Assembly: GCF_000091045.1 (NCBI RefSeq)
Contig: NC_006691.1
Coordinates: 781,301 to 845,300, forward strand
Direction: 5' to 3'
DNA from: Cryptococcus deneoformans JEC21
Taxonomy: Eukaryota > Basidiomycota > Tremellomycetes > Tremellales > Cryptococcaceae
DNA: 64,000 nt
Of this stretch, positions 36,446 through 48,546 are shown piece after piece (within the stretch, counting starts at the first letter, position 1; every line of letters starts with the position of its first letter). The translations under genes and the position numbers were made by a program. The notes beneath the pieces were generated by a model. The model ran no database searches. It saw only the letters and a program-made list of their open reading frames with translations, and was not told where the DNA came from.

Positions 36446-39275
36446 TACGCCATTCCCCCCACCAACACTCACGGCTTTCATTGCCCGATTATTAAACTGC
36501 CTCTCGCCCTTTCCGGTACCGCCACTCGATGTAGGTCTGGAAGCAGGTCAGTTACTTCCTTCCCTCACAGACGAAATTAGCATCCCACTCCGAAACTGCC
36601 TGGGAGGGCTGATGGCCGATGCGACCACAAATGACCCGCAACAAGTTGAACAAGTCGTATTTCAACAGGACTCACAACTTGCACAAGGCGATAGCCCTTC
36701 CCAAGTTGAAATGCCAACAAATTCCTCACTTCCACTTAAAGCTACTGTTGCGTTCTTATTAGAACAGGCTCATCGTGCATCCCAATGGGATCCCTCTGAG
36801 CTTGCCCTCGAAATGGAACATTATCAAACACCTGCACCAAGTTATGTACGCATGCTCAAAGCAGGCCAGCATATCTGTTCCAACCCTGAAGAATTCATTG
36901 TCGTCTTATTCGAAGTATCGATTGAAAGGCTAATTTCCGAAGACGGCCGAAGCCTCATAGCCAAGGCTGAAGGAATACGAGACTGGGGTTGGGTAACTGA
37001 ATCCTTACCTAATCTCCTAAGATGGTGGCGATCCCAGAGGGAAGAGGATGGCTTCGTAGGTTGGCAACTGCCGGTGAGATCTACCCCTGAAATTCGTTAA
37101 TGCGAATGCGCTGACGGCGATGGGGCGATTCGGGTACAGTCTGTGGTCGCTGAACCTTTGACCAAAGCTGTACAAGTGTTTCTTCCGGCCATGCAAAGCT
37201 ATTCTGAAAAGGTGTTAGAGACGTACGAAGTAATGGTGCAATCTGCGGAGATCGAGGAGGAATCCAGTGGATTTACTCCCCCTGAGTCTTGGTGCGTCTA
37301 TGTGCTAACCGTGTGGCTGTGCCGTTGAATTGACATTCAGGTCAGGCAATTAGTGTCATTGCAAGAGTATCTCATTGGGAAGTTGATTGAGATGGAGCTC
37401 ATCACTAGAACCGAAGCCTGTAAGATGATCCCGACGATATCAGTACCACAAACTGTTCAGGGTCAATCTTTATTGGTGAGCCATTGACAATAATGGAAAT
37501 CTTCAATCAAATGTCAGCTAAATTCACTTTCGTCTATAGGAAAGGATGGAATCGGAATCTCGTGCCCATGTCAAACCTCTCGTGTTCATCATAACTTACG
37601 CTTTCGGCGCCGCAAAGTCTTTCGCATATGAAATTGTCAATGTATGTCCTGGTCTTGGAAAGGTAATTATCTAACCGAACCTCTGTAGATCATCAAATCA
37701 TCGCCTCAGGTGCCCCCGCCTGAAAATCTTTTCCTTCATGTATCGTATCAGCCCTCAATATTTTCGGCCCTGGTCACGTTCATATCACCTTTGTCGCTGT
37801 ATACGCTAATGTCAGATCGGCTACTGGAAGCTTATTCTGAATTGGACGAATTCGCCCGATCTGACGACCCACAGGGCTACCTTACGAGATTTGGAGAGGG
37901 GGTCATCTTGCTCGAAAGCTTTGCTAGAGAATTCAATTTGGATCTTCCAGAATTGCTCGCGAACGGGAGAAGGGCGACTGGATATGGCTTGTTGGACGCA
38001 GAGCAGAAGGACTGCTTGAACGGTTGGGTAAAGGCAATCGTAAGTGAAAGCTTTACATCTATGGAGTTGAAGTAGTTTGACTTCCTCTGCAGTTCGGCTC
38101 CGATGGAATAGAAGATCAAATACTTTTGGCCACCCCCCCGCAAACACTTTGCTGCTTAGTACCTACTTTGATTCAACAAGCTATCGCGGCGGTAGCCTGC
38201 AATCAAATAGATCTTGATACCTTACATAGCGGGCTTTCGTATTTCTCTCAACCGTTATTAAGCTGGTGCTTGGGTGGAGTGATCGAATGGCTCTGTGACG
38301 AGATTCTAAGGCAGGGGTAAGCATATCAACAGATCAGCACAGGCAACAACTGCTGATAGCGAGCTTCTCCAGAGCCCTGAGTGCGCTCCATCTCGTTGTT
38401 CTTCAAGCACTAGCAATGGGCCATGCTTGCCCAGAACAGCTTCTGAAAGTGAATGACAGAGCTCTCAGAAAACTATTTAATCCTCTAAGTGGTCTAGATG
38501 AGGTTATAGGAACCTCAAATTTTGATATGTTTGCATTCAAGGCTAAGCTAGAGTCTCTGGGGATCACCACCTCTCATCACTGTTAGTATTGTAAAATCAA
38601 AAACTTAAAGTATATGCTGATAAGTACTCAGATGGACCGCTGAATCAGCCGTCAGTTAAGTCAAGTATCCAAAGCATCAGCAGTCTTCCATTTGCAACAG
38701 CATTTTGGGCGAATCCTCTGCTTGATTCCCTATGGGCTTCTGCAGGCACTTCAAACTGGATGACAGTTGTCCTCAAGAATATCTTCTCTCAACTCGATAC
38801 ATTTCCAGTTTCTCCAGTAGGCTCTGCTTGCCAAAGATCCGGAGTATATGCGAACTTTGTTCCGTTCCTTTTGATGGTCGATATCAAGGGAAACGAGCCA
38901 CTGTTAAGCGGGCTAGCCGCGTGGCTTAGAAATTCCACTGAAGACCTCATCCATTACACCCGCGGCAGTCGCGTACTCGCCGGTATTTTTACGCAGTGTA
39001 TATTGCTAGCCGACCTCATATGGGGCAGAGTGATGGCCAAGCGAGTGATCAAGGAACTTGTAGTCGAGTTGCATTCAGTTACGACACTGGGTGTCAGATC
39101 AGGCGGGCAAAGCGAGGAAACGACTCAACTCCACAGTCGCAAAATGAAACATCGTGATGGACGCCGCCTGACTTCTGAACAAAGGTCGATGTGTGAGGAT
39201 ATAGTCAAAATGTTGACCTATGACGATGGATTGAGGGCTAGGTGGGGGAATCATTGGGTAGATTTAGCCGTATAA
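35872..39275 (+). CDS. MED5: Probable Mediator complex subunit 5 (Nut1)
   Basis: A large multi-exon gene starts at 35872 (MLSSPSIPQLIATAYAQALP), continues TLQEVHLHNLSPSVQYDLI and AFLDHLLPVPPSIMLAYLAH, then helical repeats for about 950 residues. Later segments include DDPQGYLTRFGEGVILLESF, PTLIQQAIAAVACNQIDLDT, QPLLSWCLGGVIEWLCDEIL, FVPFLLMVDIKGNEPLLSGL and DIVKMLTYDDGLRARWG, with stop at 39275. The block with FGEG and the later QPLL......WL fit my memory of MED5, a Mediator tail/middle subunit bridging activators and RNA polymerase II, but the match is by pattern only. At least eight introns, with normal donors. The start is supported by a short spacer (307 bp) to the divergent VMA7 gene. 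Confidence 0.55.
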
Positions 39276-39606
39276 GGCATATGACAATAGATAGTGAATC
39301 CCTGATCAGCATTAAATTTCCACGATGAATGTAATGTTACTGCGGCAATTGTTGTAATCAGGCAACAGGGGTAGAAGGTCCGGTGGTATCTATACGGTGA
39401 TAATGACGACGCTGACGTACTAATGCCATCTTCTTGCACGCCTACTTCCTGGTCTTCTTATTTCTAGCCAACAAGGGAAATAGAAAAACTAGCACAATCC
39501 TATTTTTTTGCGCGTTCGGCAGTTGATGGCTAAATATCATCCAAATCTCATTGATAGCTACTGTATAATCAACATAAACAGCCCATTTCTTGTGTGTAAA
39601 GTACAA

Positions 39607-40067
39607 TCAGACGCTGTCCCCCGCCAGTTTCTTTTCACCCCATTCCTTTTCTTCGCGGTTCCGAAATGTAGCACCTGCAAACTTTTTGGCGTAACCATTA
39701 ACCTTGCATCGATCACCACTTCAGCATGTCTTTGGTACTGGGCATCACCAGAAGTAGTAATCCACTCACCTGTTCTTTAAACGAGAGTTTCTCCGAGTGT
39801 TCGGTCATGTTCCCACTTCCAGGAGCGGTTGCAGCTTTTAATGTTCAACGCGCCGTTGCGTAAGCAGATACTCAAGAGATATCAGATATCAAGTAGTATG
39901 GACTAACCTTCCTGCGAAGAGTCTGCTGCTCCTCTAGGTGCAGCTGGTAGTCCAGTACCCGCAGCAACTACAGATGGAGGGGGCACCGCATTCGGATCGT
40001 TAGGGTCGCTAATTTGGGTTACTGCCGGCGGGTCAACGGTATGCTGCTGTGGTGCTTGACTTGACAT
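39607..40067 (-). CDS. Small unidentified protein, Pro/Ala-rich N-terminus
   Basis: Three exons give about 105 residues: MSSQAPQQHTVDPPAVTQIS with a Pro/Ala-rich segment, then GSGNMTEHSEKLSFKEQ, then VNGYAKKFAGATFRNREEKE and WGEKKLAGDSV, stop at 39607. Donors (GTTAGT, GTGAGT) and in-phase joints support a real gene. The C-terminal K-x-F-A-G......W-G-E-K-K-L-A-G pattern loosely recalls small CsbD-like stress proteins of fungi, but that is a guess. It is convergent with the MED5 candidate. Confidence 0.6.
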
Positions 40068-40359
40068 TGTGATTGCTTGCTCAAAGATACAAAGGACGGG
40101 GACTTCGATCTATTAGATACAGTGGAGATTGACCCAATTCTACGTATCAGTGTTTGGTGGCTGTAGTAGTCGATCGTATTTGGTATAAATTCACTTAATC
40201 TACATAGTACTACGCACGTCTTCAGAGTCAAAATCCGTCGGCATCGGTAATGGGAGACAGGGAGCATGACGTCATAACAGAGACCACTTTTGTATGGTTG
40301 TTTCTAAATTTACTATTTATTATGTTTTTTCCGATTATCTTTTTCCTGGACACTTTATA

Positions 40360-40685
40360 TAAGTATGTAAGCCCGTTTCAAATATAAGTTAAGGCCTGAC
40401 TTAGTTATTAGCTAAGGTCGGCCTTAGTTTTTTAAAACAAGCTGCAATAAGAATTAGAATAACCCATGTTTCCAATGCAAATAATGCTGAAAATGGCTTA
40501 TAATAATTCGGCAAATGGCTTATTTTAAAACCCAAAAAATAAGCCCAGAAAAGTGCTCAAATAAGCCATGTTGTGGCTTGTTTTGATCCTAGATGGTAAG
40601 CCGAAAAATCGCTAAAAAGACGCAATCCTGGCTTATTTTAAGCCGAAACAGTTATGGCTTAAATTAAGCCGCCGCCGGTCCCATA
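40360..40685. repeat. AT-rich tract with many GGCTTA / TAAGCC motifs
   Basis: Within about 320 bp, GGCTTA and its complement TAAGCC recur about ten times in both orientations, several as local palindromes (for example GGCTTATTTTAAGCC near 40630 and AAGGCC...GGCCTT near 40393-40435). No ORF is maintained. It resembles a foldback/MITE-like sequence or a decayed repeat rather than a promoter. Confidence 0.5.
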
Positions 40686-41769
40686 GTGCGTTGTAAACCT
40701 TGTGCTTATTTTGTGTACGTTGTGAACTTTGTAAACCTTGGTACAACCAATTACCACTCACCTCATGCGTCCGGCCCAGTTCAGGCTATCCAAGTCTATC
40801 GGCATCCCCTCTGGCCGCTTCTTTATGCAGAGGCCCTCTTTCCCGATCTAGACGACCCCTCGAGTCTCTTTATTACCAGATATCATTCTATATATATCTA
40901 CGCCGACTTAACAACACGACATTCTTCTAGAACATTCCGTCCCCCCTCCTCTTTTCGACGACGGCCTTCATGATAACCTCCTGAGCCAATCTTGCTCTAA
41001 CGGACCTAGCACTCCTGGAGTGCCCAGCTTACCTATGACATTGTCGTGCTATTCTTCTTGATCATGCAGCACCCCTCCTCCTTTTGCCTCTTCCCACATC
41101 TTCTCCCTTCACTCTTCATTCGCGTACAGATTGGATCAAAGACTTTTGATCTCTTTCTCGCTCCCTACTTTAATGAGACATTGACGAGCCGCATTCCAAG
41201 TGCTCGCCGCTTATGACAATTCGTAGCATTAAATCTAATCTGATTTAATGGCGCAATCTCGATTCAAAATCATCTTCGCTCTTTTTGACACATTCCCGGA
41301 AGGGCAGTACTCGCATCAGTCGCTGATTTTCTACATCCTCACTTGCGCGAACCTGCTCGAACAGTTGGTAACGTATGGAGGATTAATGTTTGAGGATGAA
41401 AATCAAGATGGAAAGGTCGGACGCTTATTTATTATTAGGTGTATGAATAAACATGGATCTTCTCTGGTGCGGTTGCGGGCGAAAAGTTTGATGGACAAGG
41501 CTAAACTTTCCTTGTGCAGAGTTCGGTAGGCATGATGGTGCCTGTATATATCTTTACGTTGCTTGTAGACAGCATAATGAGTTCATCTAAACGAAGGTTT
41601 CTATTATTACTGTACTCTTACAACAAATACTGATGCATAAATGACCATTATGTTTGATTACATGATTTACAGGCCTAATAAGACAACAACTTTCGAAGAT
41701 ATCGATACTCCATTCCACATTACACTTTCCTTCTCAATCGACGGCCCTAGCACTACTCCCGCAATTATT
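40686..41769. other. Region of about 1.1 kb, no gene recognised
   Basis: Short ORFs (40686-40973, 41248-41529) show no known motif. The second reads FKIIFALFDTFPEG and is not convincing as a gene. The region lies beyond the 3' end of the amino-acid permease. Confidence 0.3.
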
Positions 41770-43612
41770 TCAACTGCTGTTATCGGCGCAAGAGAATGGG
41801 CTAGTGATCATGCCGTTCTTGTAAGAGTCTCTTATGCTGACCACAGAAGCCCAAGTACCCGTGATAATAATGAAGATGCCCATGACGATGAGGAACACGT
41901 TCAGGGCGACGAGAGATTTAAAGCGCAAGGATTTATCTATTTTGCGGTGACCCCAGTTATCATGCAACCACATCCAGCCTTCTGTAATAAAGCAGAGGAA
42001 AGTGCCCAGAGTTGCACCGATGAGACTGACAAAATCTCCAAAAAATGGAATTGCTAGCGCAAATTTCAGTTTGTGGCCTTGGCATAACGTAGCCAGGCAA
42101 ACTTACATTCCGCCAGAACAAACGCAATAAGGACACAAGTACCGACCGTCCCGAGCCAGACAGCCCAGTGGATGAATGAAGGTGCAGTCAGGTGATCAGA
42201 GCCTCTGCAGGGAACACCAATGGCTGTTATTAGAGGAACTCATACTTTGCGGGGCTTTACTTACCGAAGCACCCTCACAAAGACCATTTTAGCTCCCACA
42301 TGTGTAAAAAGGATACAGCCGACAAATAGACCAGGGAGGGCAACGCCGTATGCAATTTTCTTGATTAGGATACCGGCAGATCCAAGCGCAGGGTTGGAAA
42401 GATATTGGCCGCAATAGTAATAAACGACGATACCAATGGTCAAATAAACGGCGGAGCAGATGGACTGCGCAGAGTAAAGAGCCAAGTTAAATTGTGTTGG
42501 GTCACGCATCTCCCCGATTACATTGAAAAAAGCGGGTGTGCCACAGTAAGCGAACACGACTGTAGATACCGCCCCCATTCCCTTCAAAAACGTCCCATCA
42601 GACCTGAAGGCGTGAATGTCCTTATCCCAGGGACCAGTCGAAGGTGCAGCTTCTGGGCGTTCTTCCACTCCTACGGCAACGGTGATAATAAGGATGGCGG
42701 ACATAATGGAGAAAAAACCTATCCACCCTAAAACAGACACCTTGCTCAGGGTTTGAAGAGAAGCCAATGCTAATGTGACGACCATGCCCTTGCAACAACA
42801 ATTGATAGATAAGCCTGGGACATATAAAGTTTCTTGAACGGGATGACTTACGATCACTGTCCAGACGACGGTACATGTGGCATGATTGGTGATAGCATTA
42901 AAGGCAATAGAGAGCGTGACATAACCGGAACCACATACGAAAACCATAAAAAGTGGATAGATGAAAGAGAAGAATTCTCGACCCCATTTCCCTAAACAGA
43001 CGGACGCAAGAGATTAGCAGTGAGAGTGTGGGGAGGATAATCAGAAATACCTGCAAGAACATAGCCCACACCATCCATCGAATATACTTCAGGGTGGTTT
43101 CGCTTAAACTGACCAACAACAAGGCCACTCCAAGTGGTCAACAACGCCACAGCAATGATAACTGCGAGAGAGTGCGGATTAGCACAGGTCTCCACGGAAT
43201 GTGTAAAGGCAGCTTTTTGACATACTGATCACTCCTGGTACAGCCCCAACTAGAATGACTGAAGTCAATAAATGGACGAAATTTATAATGTGGGCAATGC
43301 GGGCTCACCATCCAAAAGGGCTTGAGGCATGGCCAATACGCCCAAAGCAATCGTTAGTTTAATCATCAACACAACTGACTTCAGCCTTTGATGGGAGTTA
43401 GTCGATCCCCTGGGGCTACAATGCACTCACATTCCAACGGATTTATAATTAACCTGTCCCTCTTTGTGCTCACCAAAGACAGCGTCTCTTTCGGGATCGC
43501 TGAATTTGGGTATATCATCATCTAACTTCGTGCCCAAAACCGGAAACGTCGTGGGCTCTACAACTGCCGTAGAGATCGAGTCTTTGCCGCACATTTCAAT
43601 GTCATTACCCAT
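41770..43612 (-). CDS. Amino-acid permease, AAAP family (neutral amino-acid/MTR type)
   Basis: The protein starts MGNDIEMCGKDSISTAVVEP at 43612 with an acidic cytosolic head (DDDIPKFSDPERDAVFGEHK). Exons then encode about eleven membrane helices, including LALASLQTLSKVSVLGWIGF, FSIMSAILIITVAVGVEERP, GTFLKGMGAVSTVVFAYCGT, PAFFNVIGEMRDPTQFNLAL, YSAQSICSAVYLTIGIVVYY and ALNVFLIVMGIFIIITGTWA. The tail IRDSY ends in PFSCADNSS at 41770. The F-A-Y-x-G-x-P-A-F......E-M-x-D-P motif is the AAAP signature; fungal members such as Neurospora Mtr import neutral aliphatic and aromatic amino acids with protons at the plasma membrane. The exact substrate cannot be read from the sequence. Confidence 0.85.
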
Positions 43613-44413
43613 GTTGTAACCCTGGGGGTAAATCCAGTCGAAAAAAATGAACTGGTAAAACGAAAATTACAGTATAATATAAGAAAAGAAAGACAAGAAG
43701 AAGCAGAAATTGTCGGTCCGAGTACATGTCGCCGTGCAGTCAAAATACGTATATATCGAATATTCAAGATCTCCTGTTATGTTTGGTAGGGCGTCGAGCA
43801 TTGAGCAATGAGCTGTTAGATCTTCTGACTTATCAGGTGGACAAAGTGTGAAGCAGAAAAACGACTGGCAGGAGGTAAACCAGGCTCGCTTGACCCCACG
43901 ATACGTACTACTGCGTGCCGATAGATAAGATTTAACCCGGACCGCGAGATGACCCCGCATCTCGTGATTGCAGCAGGAGATAAAGTTAACAGAATACGTA
44001 ATACGCAAACCCTAAACAACCATAGTAGCAGTTTGTAACATACTCTAACTATGTTTCGTTTGGGACGAAGTACATATCGCTACTTGGTGCAGTCAAGCAA
44101 GTATTTGCTGCTGCACCGCAAAGTTGTTTGATGTCGTGTCGTGAAGTCAAAATTCTCTGTGGGGGCGTGGCATACGTAGGGCGATGCGCGGAAAAACATG
44201 TGACAATAACTGACGAGAGAATTCATGCTGCATGTCAGCACAACAGCATTCAAAACATTTTAAGACCGCCCTACTCTGACTCATAGCGGGCAGATTGTCA
44301 AGTATCCCTTCCCTACTACTTATTCAGATCACGACGCCATCATAATGGCCAATATGAGAACTCGTATATAGAGCAAACAAGGTAAAGAGAAAAAGCATAA
44401 TAGCAAATTCGGA
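43613..44413. other. Intergenic region, about 0.8 kb
   Basis: Upstream region of the permease. No convincing ORF or repeat was seen. Confidence 0.3.
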
Positions 44414-44639
44414 ATGACAAAACATGAATTGTACTTTACTCTCTTCATCAACGCAGCACTCAGTCTACCACAGCCAATAGACGGGAACCGGGGAAGTCAA
44501 ACTACGGCTTTTCCCTCGCCAGTGTCTCAAATCGTTACAGAACAGGGCAGAAGGGGGTGTGGAGGCCAGGGCAGCGCCGCCACCAGTCTCGGGCGGTTCA
44601 GACCTCGAGTCATCTCGAGTGGAGGCTTGATTAAAGATA

Positions 44640-44830
44640 GGACAGAGAGGAAGATGAAGAAGTGGATGAAGGAGCTTGGGAAGGTTGGAGGAGGGCAGTT
44701 GGTTGCTAGAAATATCCCTAATGCTGCAGAGGTATAGGGGATTGCGAAAGATGGGAGCCAGCCGGTGGGGTGAAGAGATGATCGTTTAGTAAAGTTTCAG
44801 TTCAACTGATTAGTTAAATAATGATGTCAC
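44640..44830 (+). repeat. Dispersed repeat, copy 1
   Basis: This segment (core GGATGAAGGAGCTTGGGAA) recurs in inverted orientation at 53640-53835, with roughly 80 percent identity by eye over about 180 bp. It lies beside a decayed reverse transcriptase, so it may be part of that retroelement. The reading frame of 44414-44737 ends inside it and is not considered a host gene. Confidence 0.6.
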
Positions 44831-44879
44831 GAAAAAAACTTAAAAAAAGGAAAATAAATGTTGAATAATTCATCTCAAA

Positions 44880-46140
44880 TGCGTTAGGGGCCAAGGAGAA
44901 GAAGACCAGACCGAAGGGGTCTCCTTGGCGAAATCCCCTGGGAGGAGGACAGTACATGTCCATCGCAGACCTGCACCGACGAGTTGCTGTAAGACCGTTT
45001 ACCTGCCTGATAGAGTTTGGGAGCGTGAGTAGTTACTGCGGTTGCCATTTCCCCTCATGTCGATGCAGTTGAAGGCATTAGATGGCGTCTAGAGGCAAAA
45101 TATAGGTGTGATGGCCGTTCACTGCGCCTTTGATTGCTCGCTCAGCTGCCCTGATAATTGGTTCAACACCGCCTGAAGACATCATTCCCATCTGGAAGGG
45201 TAGAAGAAATTCCAGTTTGAAGGTAGTTGTGAGAATGGCCTTTGCCCAGACTCGGTAGAAGAGGCCGCCGACTGCGGTGGGGCGTACAGAGCCGTTCGGT
45301 TGGTGAAGTGAGACGAGCTTCGAGGCTAGAAGCATTTCTTTGCTTAGTAGAGTGTTATTGGTAATGCCGCGGCTCATTTTCGACGAGGTATTTGCAGAAC
45401 ATGTCACTCTTACAAACCAATTTCAGAGGGGGTCCAGCCAGATATACCAGGCGCTGCGTCAGGGTTCGATTTGCCAACTATTTCCGCAGTAAGTTGGGAA
45501 TCAGAGCTGAGATTGCCTGGCGACCGGGGATTGAGGAGGTTGAAAGGATTGGGGGGCCTCTGTGGCATGCTTGTTGAGAAGTTGATTGAGAACTTCAGGA
45601 ATGGGGTTGGGCTCCCGTCTCCTATCAATATCCTGGCTGCTGCCACAGTATCCCCTTCTCAATCTTCCTAATGGCTTGATCATCCCAGGACATTCCGCTA
45701 GCTCCCCTGCCTAGCCGAGCCAGCATTTCCAGCCGGTCATAATGCGTTAAACAGGCCCAAAGGCGAGAAGCTGTTGGTTGGGGATGGCTAAATGCGGGGA
45801 CAATTCCTCTCTTGGAGATTTGGAGGTGGAGGGCGAGGTGGGCTGCCGAGAAGGGGGGATAAATTTTGTCAACGAGTTATTCGACCACGGTTCTGAAGGC
45901 TCGCTGCGCACTTCCGGGTAGGGATTTGAAATTGGTAAGGAGGAGGGAGAGGTGTGGGAAGTGGAGGAACCCTTCGATTGCGCGCTTGGGGTGACCTTAT
46001 AGGGGTTGCATTTCCGTCCCCTCGACTCTCCGCTAGCCGCCTATAGAGTTGGAATAGACGGGGATGACATGTGGGGCAGGTTCCAGAGACAGTGACTGAT
46101 TCCTGGCTTGGGACAGAAGCAGGGAGGGGTAGACATGATG
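44880..46140 (-). pseudogene. Decayed non-LTR-type reverse transcriptase
   Basis: In leftward frames broken by stops and shifts I read, in order: a helical block LARLGRGASGMSWDDQAIRK; PDAAPGISGWTPSEIGL, matching the APG-SGW motif of RT palms; a block with LLASKLVSLHQPNGSVRPTA, VGGLFYRVWAKAILTTTFKL and PFQMGMMSSGGVEPIIRAAE; and GFRQGDPFGLVFFSLA, matching the QGDPLGPLLF motif. This order is that of non-LTR retrotransposon RTs. The catalytic Y/FADD box was not seen and no intact frame exists, so this is a relic. Confidence 0.7.
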
Positions 46141-46542
46141 ACTAATTCGACAATGAGTGAGAATCAGAGAGAACTTGGTGGTAGCGATGAATTTATTAAT
46201 AAGTTAAATATGAAATGAATCACCGTAACTTGCAGATAATTACTTGCGAAGGTTTAATACGATCGGATTAACAGCATTTATTGTTGGGAGACGGGACTTT
46301 GCGGAGATGACGGTGACGGATAATTGAGATAAAGATCATGATATGATACGACCCTTATTTACATTCAGCAGCATTCGTTAATATTATATCACACTAGCGA
46401 TCCATAATAGTACCAACTCTCCTTTTATGGCGGCAAAAGCCCTCATCGCACGACAAAGTGGTCTCTTCAACGATCCTCTTTCATCGTTTCCTACGTCCTG
46501 TTCCATCATCCCATCCTTCCCTTTGTATAGCAGCTTGCTACA

Positions 46543-48338
46543 ATGAGCAATTCCCCCCAGAACCATCTGGCCCAACACATTCCCCGTAAAATGTCTTCCC
46601 CACTCTCCTCACCCAGTTCCTCTGTGGGCCGTGGGATGCCCATTGCGCCATCCGCTCACGAGGGGCCGTCTGGAAGCCCAGCCACCAGCTCCACTCTTCC
46701 TCTCACAGATGACGAAAGTGAGCTTACCGAAGAAGAGGAACCCGAAATTACTCTCGTAAAGGACAACGATCCTGATGACGAAGCAGAAGAAGATAATGAT
46801 ACCGATGATCTAGCAGATAACAGGTAAGTTTATCGTTCTTGGACTACTAAATAATGGTCCTGATTAAGCATCTTCGATTGTATTGTTAACTTGCAAACCA
46901 GAATGAATCGCTCGGAATCTCAAGCAACCACAACATCCTTGACACCACCTCCATCCGATCCTGTAGCTGCTTCTCCGGTCAATACTTCACAAATAATCAG
47001 CTCAGACATTCCAGCATCAAACACCCATATACTCAACGGCAGTATGATTCCCGAGAACTATTCGCACAAGCGCGACGTCGGCCAAATTATATCATTCAGT
47101 CATACAAACAAAGGGAGCAATGGTGATGGAGACATGACGATGCGACCTGCAGAAGATGATGGCGAAGACAGCGACCAGGGAACCGTCAATGGTATGATGA
47201 ATGGCGCAGGAGAGGATATCTTGCAAAGACCCATTAAACGCCTTGGAGAGCCGACAGACATTGCCGATACAGGGAAGGTGGCAGTACCAGCATTCGCAGA
47301 CGCTGAAGCCCATATGGAGGAGTATGGCTGGATCGGTACGTACGGATGCCGCATTCTTTATCCATGTCTTACATTATGCAGAACCACCAGCACCCGAAGC
47401 AATCCCACCTATTTTGCTCAAACAAAATTCTCACGCTCCCCCTCTTCCTCCATCAGCTCTGCGTCAGCTTCTGCTCGTAGAGGTCAAGCTTGCTGAATTG
47501 AGGAATTGCCTTTATCTAGAGAGGATGGAAGAGGCTGCAGCGGAGGAAGAGATGATATTGGAAGGTGAGTTTGGGTTACCCAGGCGAAAAATCTCATGGC
47601 TTCTAGGAACGTATCCCGCCTTGAAATGCTTATACAAAACCCTGGACGAGCGGCGTGAGCGCTTGCACGAAGGCGCCTCTAGAAGGTTCGAAGCTCAATT
47701 GGCCGAGTTTAGGCGGATGAGAGACGCTGAGAGGCACCTCATATGGTCGACTTGGACAGTACGTCAACATTATACAATGCTTTCCAGTCACTTAATCAAA
47801 TGTTTAATGTTCACACCTTTCACATAGGAAGAGCGAGATAAACTCCACTGGGACGAATTTCAGACAACATGGAGCAAGCGTAGGAAATTGGCCCGCGAGA
47901 AAGGCTTAATTGAGACAACCAGGCTCAGTGAGTACCTATGTCAGTTAAGCAATTAATACTCATGGGACGTAGCAAAACCTGTCCCGAGTCTTGATCACCC
48001 TCACAGTATCCATCGGTTTGACTGGTATCAAGATGCTGTTCCAGCGCCTTTGGGGGCGGACATAGCACAAATGGAGGCTTTGGCCATGGTCAGTCGTTTG
48101 ATAATGTTAAGGCTGCATTTTAATCCAAAGTAAATTGCAGAGCCGAAGGCCGCCCCCAATGTTGCCTTTAGCCCGACGTGCTTCAACTGCTGCTTTGCCA
48201 TCATCTTATACCGCAACAGGAACAGTACAACATTCTAGTACTGTATCTGACGGTCCGAACATATACACTGCATTTGGGCGCACGTCCAGACCGACTAACT
48301 CTAGTTTAGAATTCACAGCTGGTACTGCTGCTATGTAA
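46543..48338 (+). CDS. SDS3: SDS3/DEP1-like subunit of the Rpd3 histone deacetylase complex
   Basis: The gene starts at 46543 (MSNSPQNHLAQHIPRKMSSP). Exons 1-2 are Ser/Pro- and acid-rich (LTDDESELTEEEEPEITLVK). The Sds3-type region follows: PPSALRQLLLVEVKLAELRN, CLYLERMEEAAAEEEMILEG, TYPALKCLYKTLDERRERLH, EGASRRFEAQLAEFRRMRDA and ERHLIWSTWTEERDKLHWDE, a long helical segment that in yeast Sds3 holds the Sin3/Rpd3L complex together. The C-terminus (RRPPPMLPLARRASTAALPS, GRTSRPTNSSLEFTAGTAAM) ends at 48338. The L-x-L-E-x-x-L......I-L-x-G-x-x-P spacing supports the family. Introns contain normal GTAAGT/GTACGT donors. Dep1 is an alternative within the same complex. Confidence 0.68.
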
Positions 48339-48546
48339 ATGGCATGGCGAGGATTGCAGAAAAAATGTCGCCGCCTTTGAAACTTGTACACGACAAGCAA
48401 GCAGTCAGTTGTGTAGATGTGGGTCCTAAGATCATTGCAAATTCAGCAGCCGTACGGTAAATGTGGACAATGATAACATATATCATGATTGCATGTACCT
48501 CATCATTGCATGTATGGCTACTCAATAAGGCGAGATTGATGTCGCC

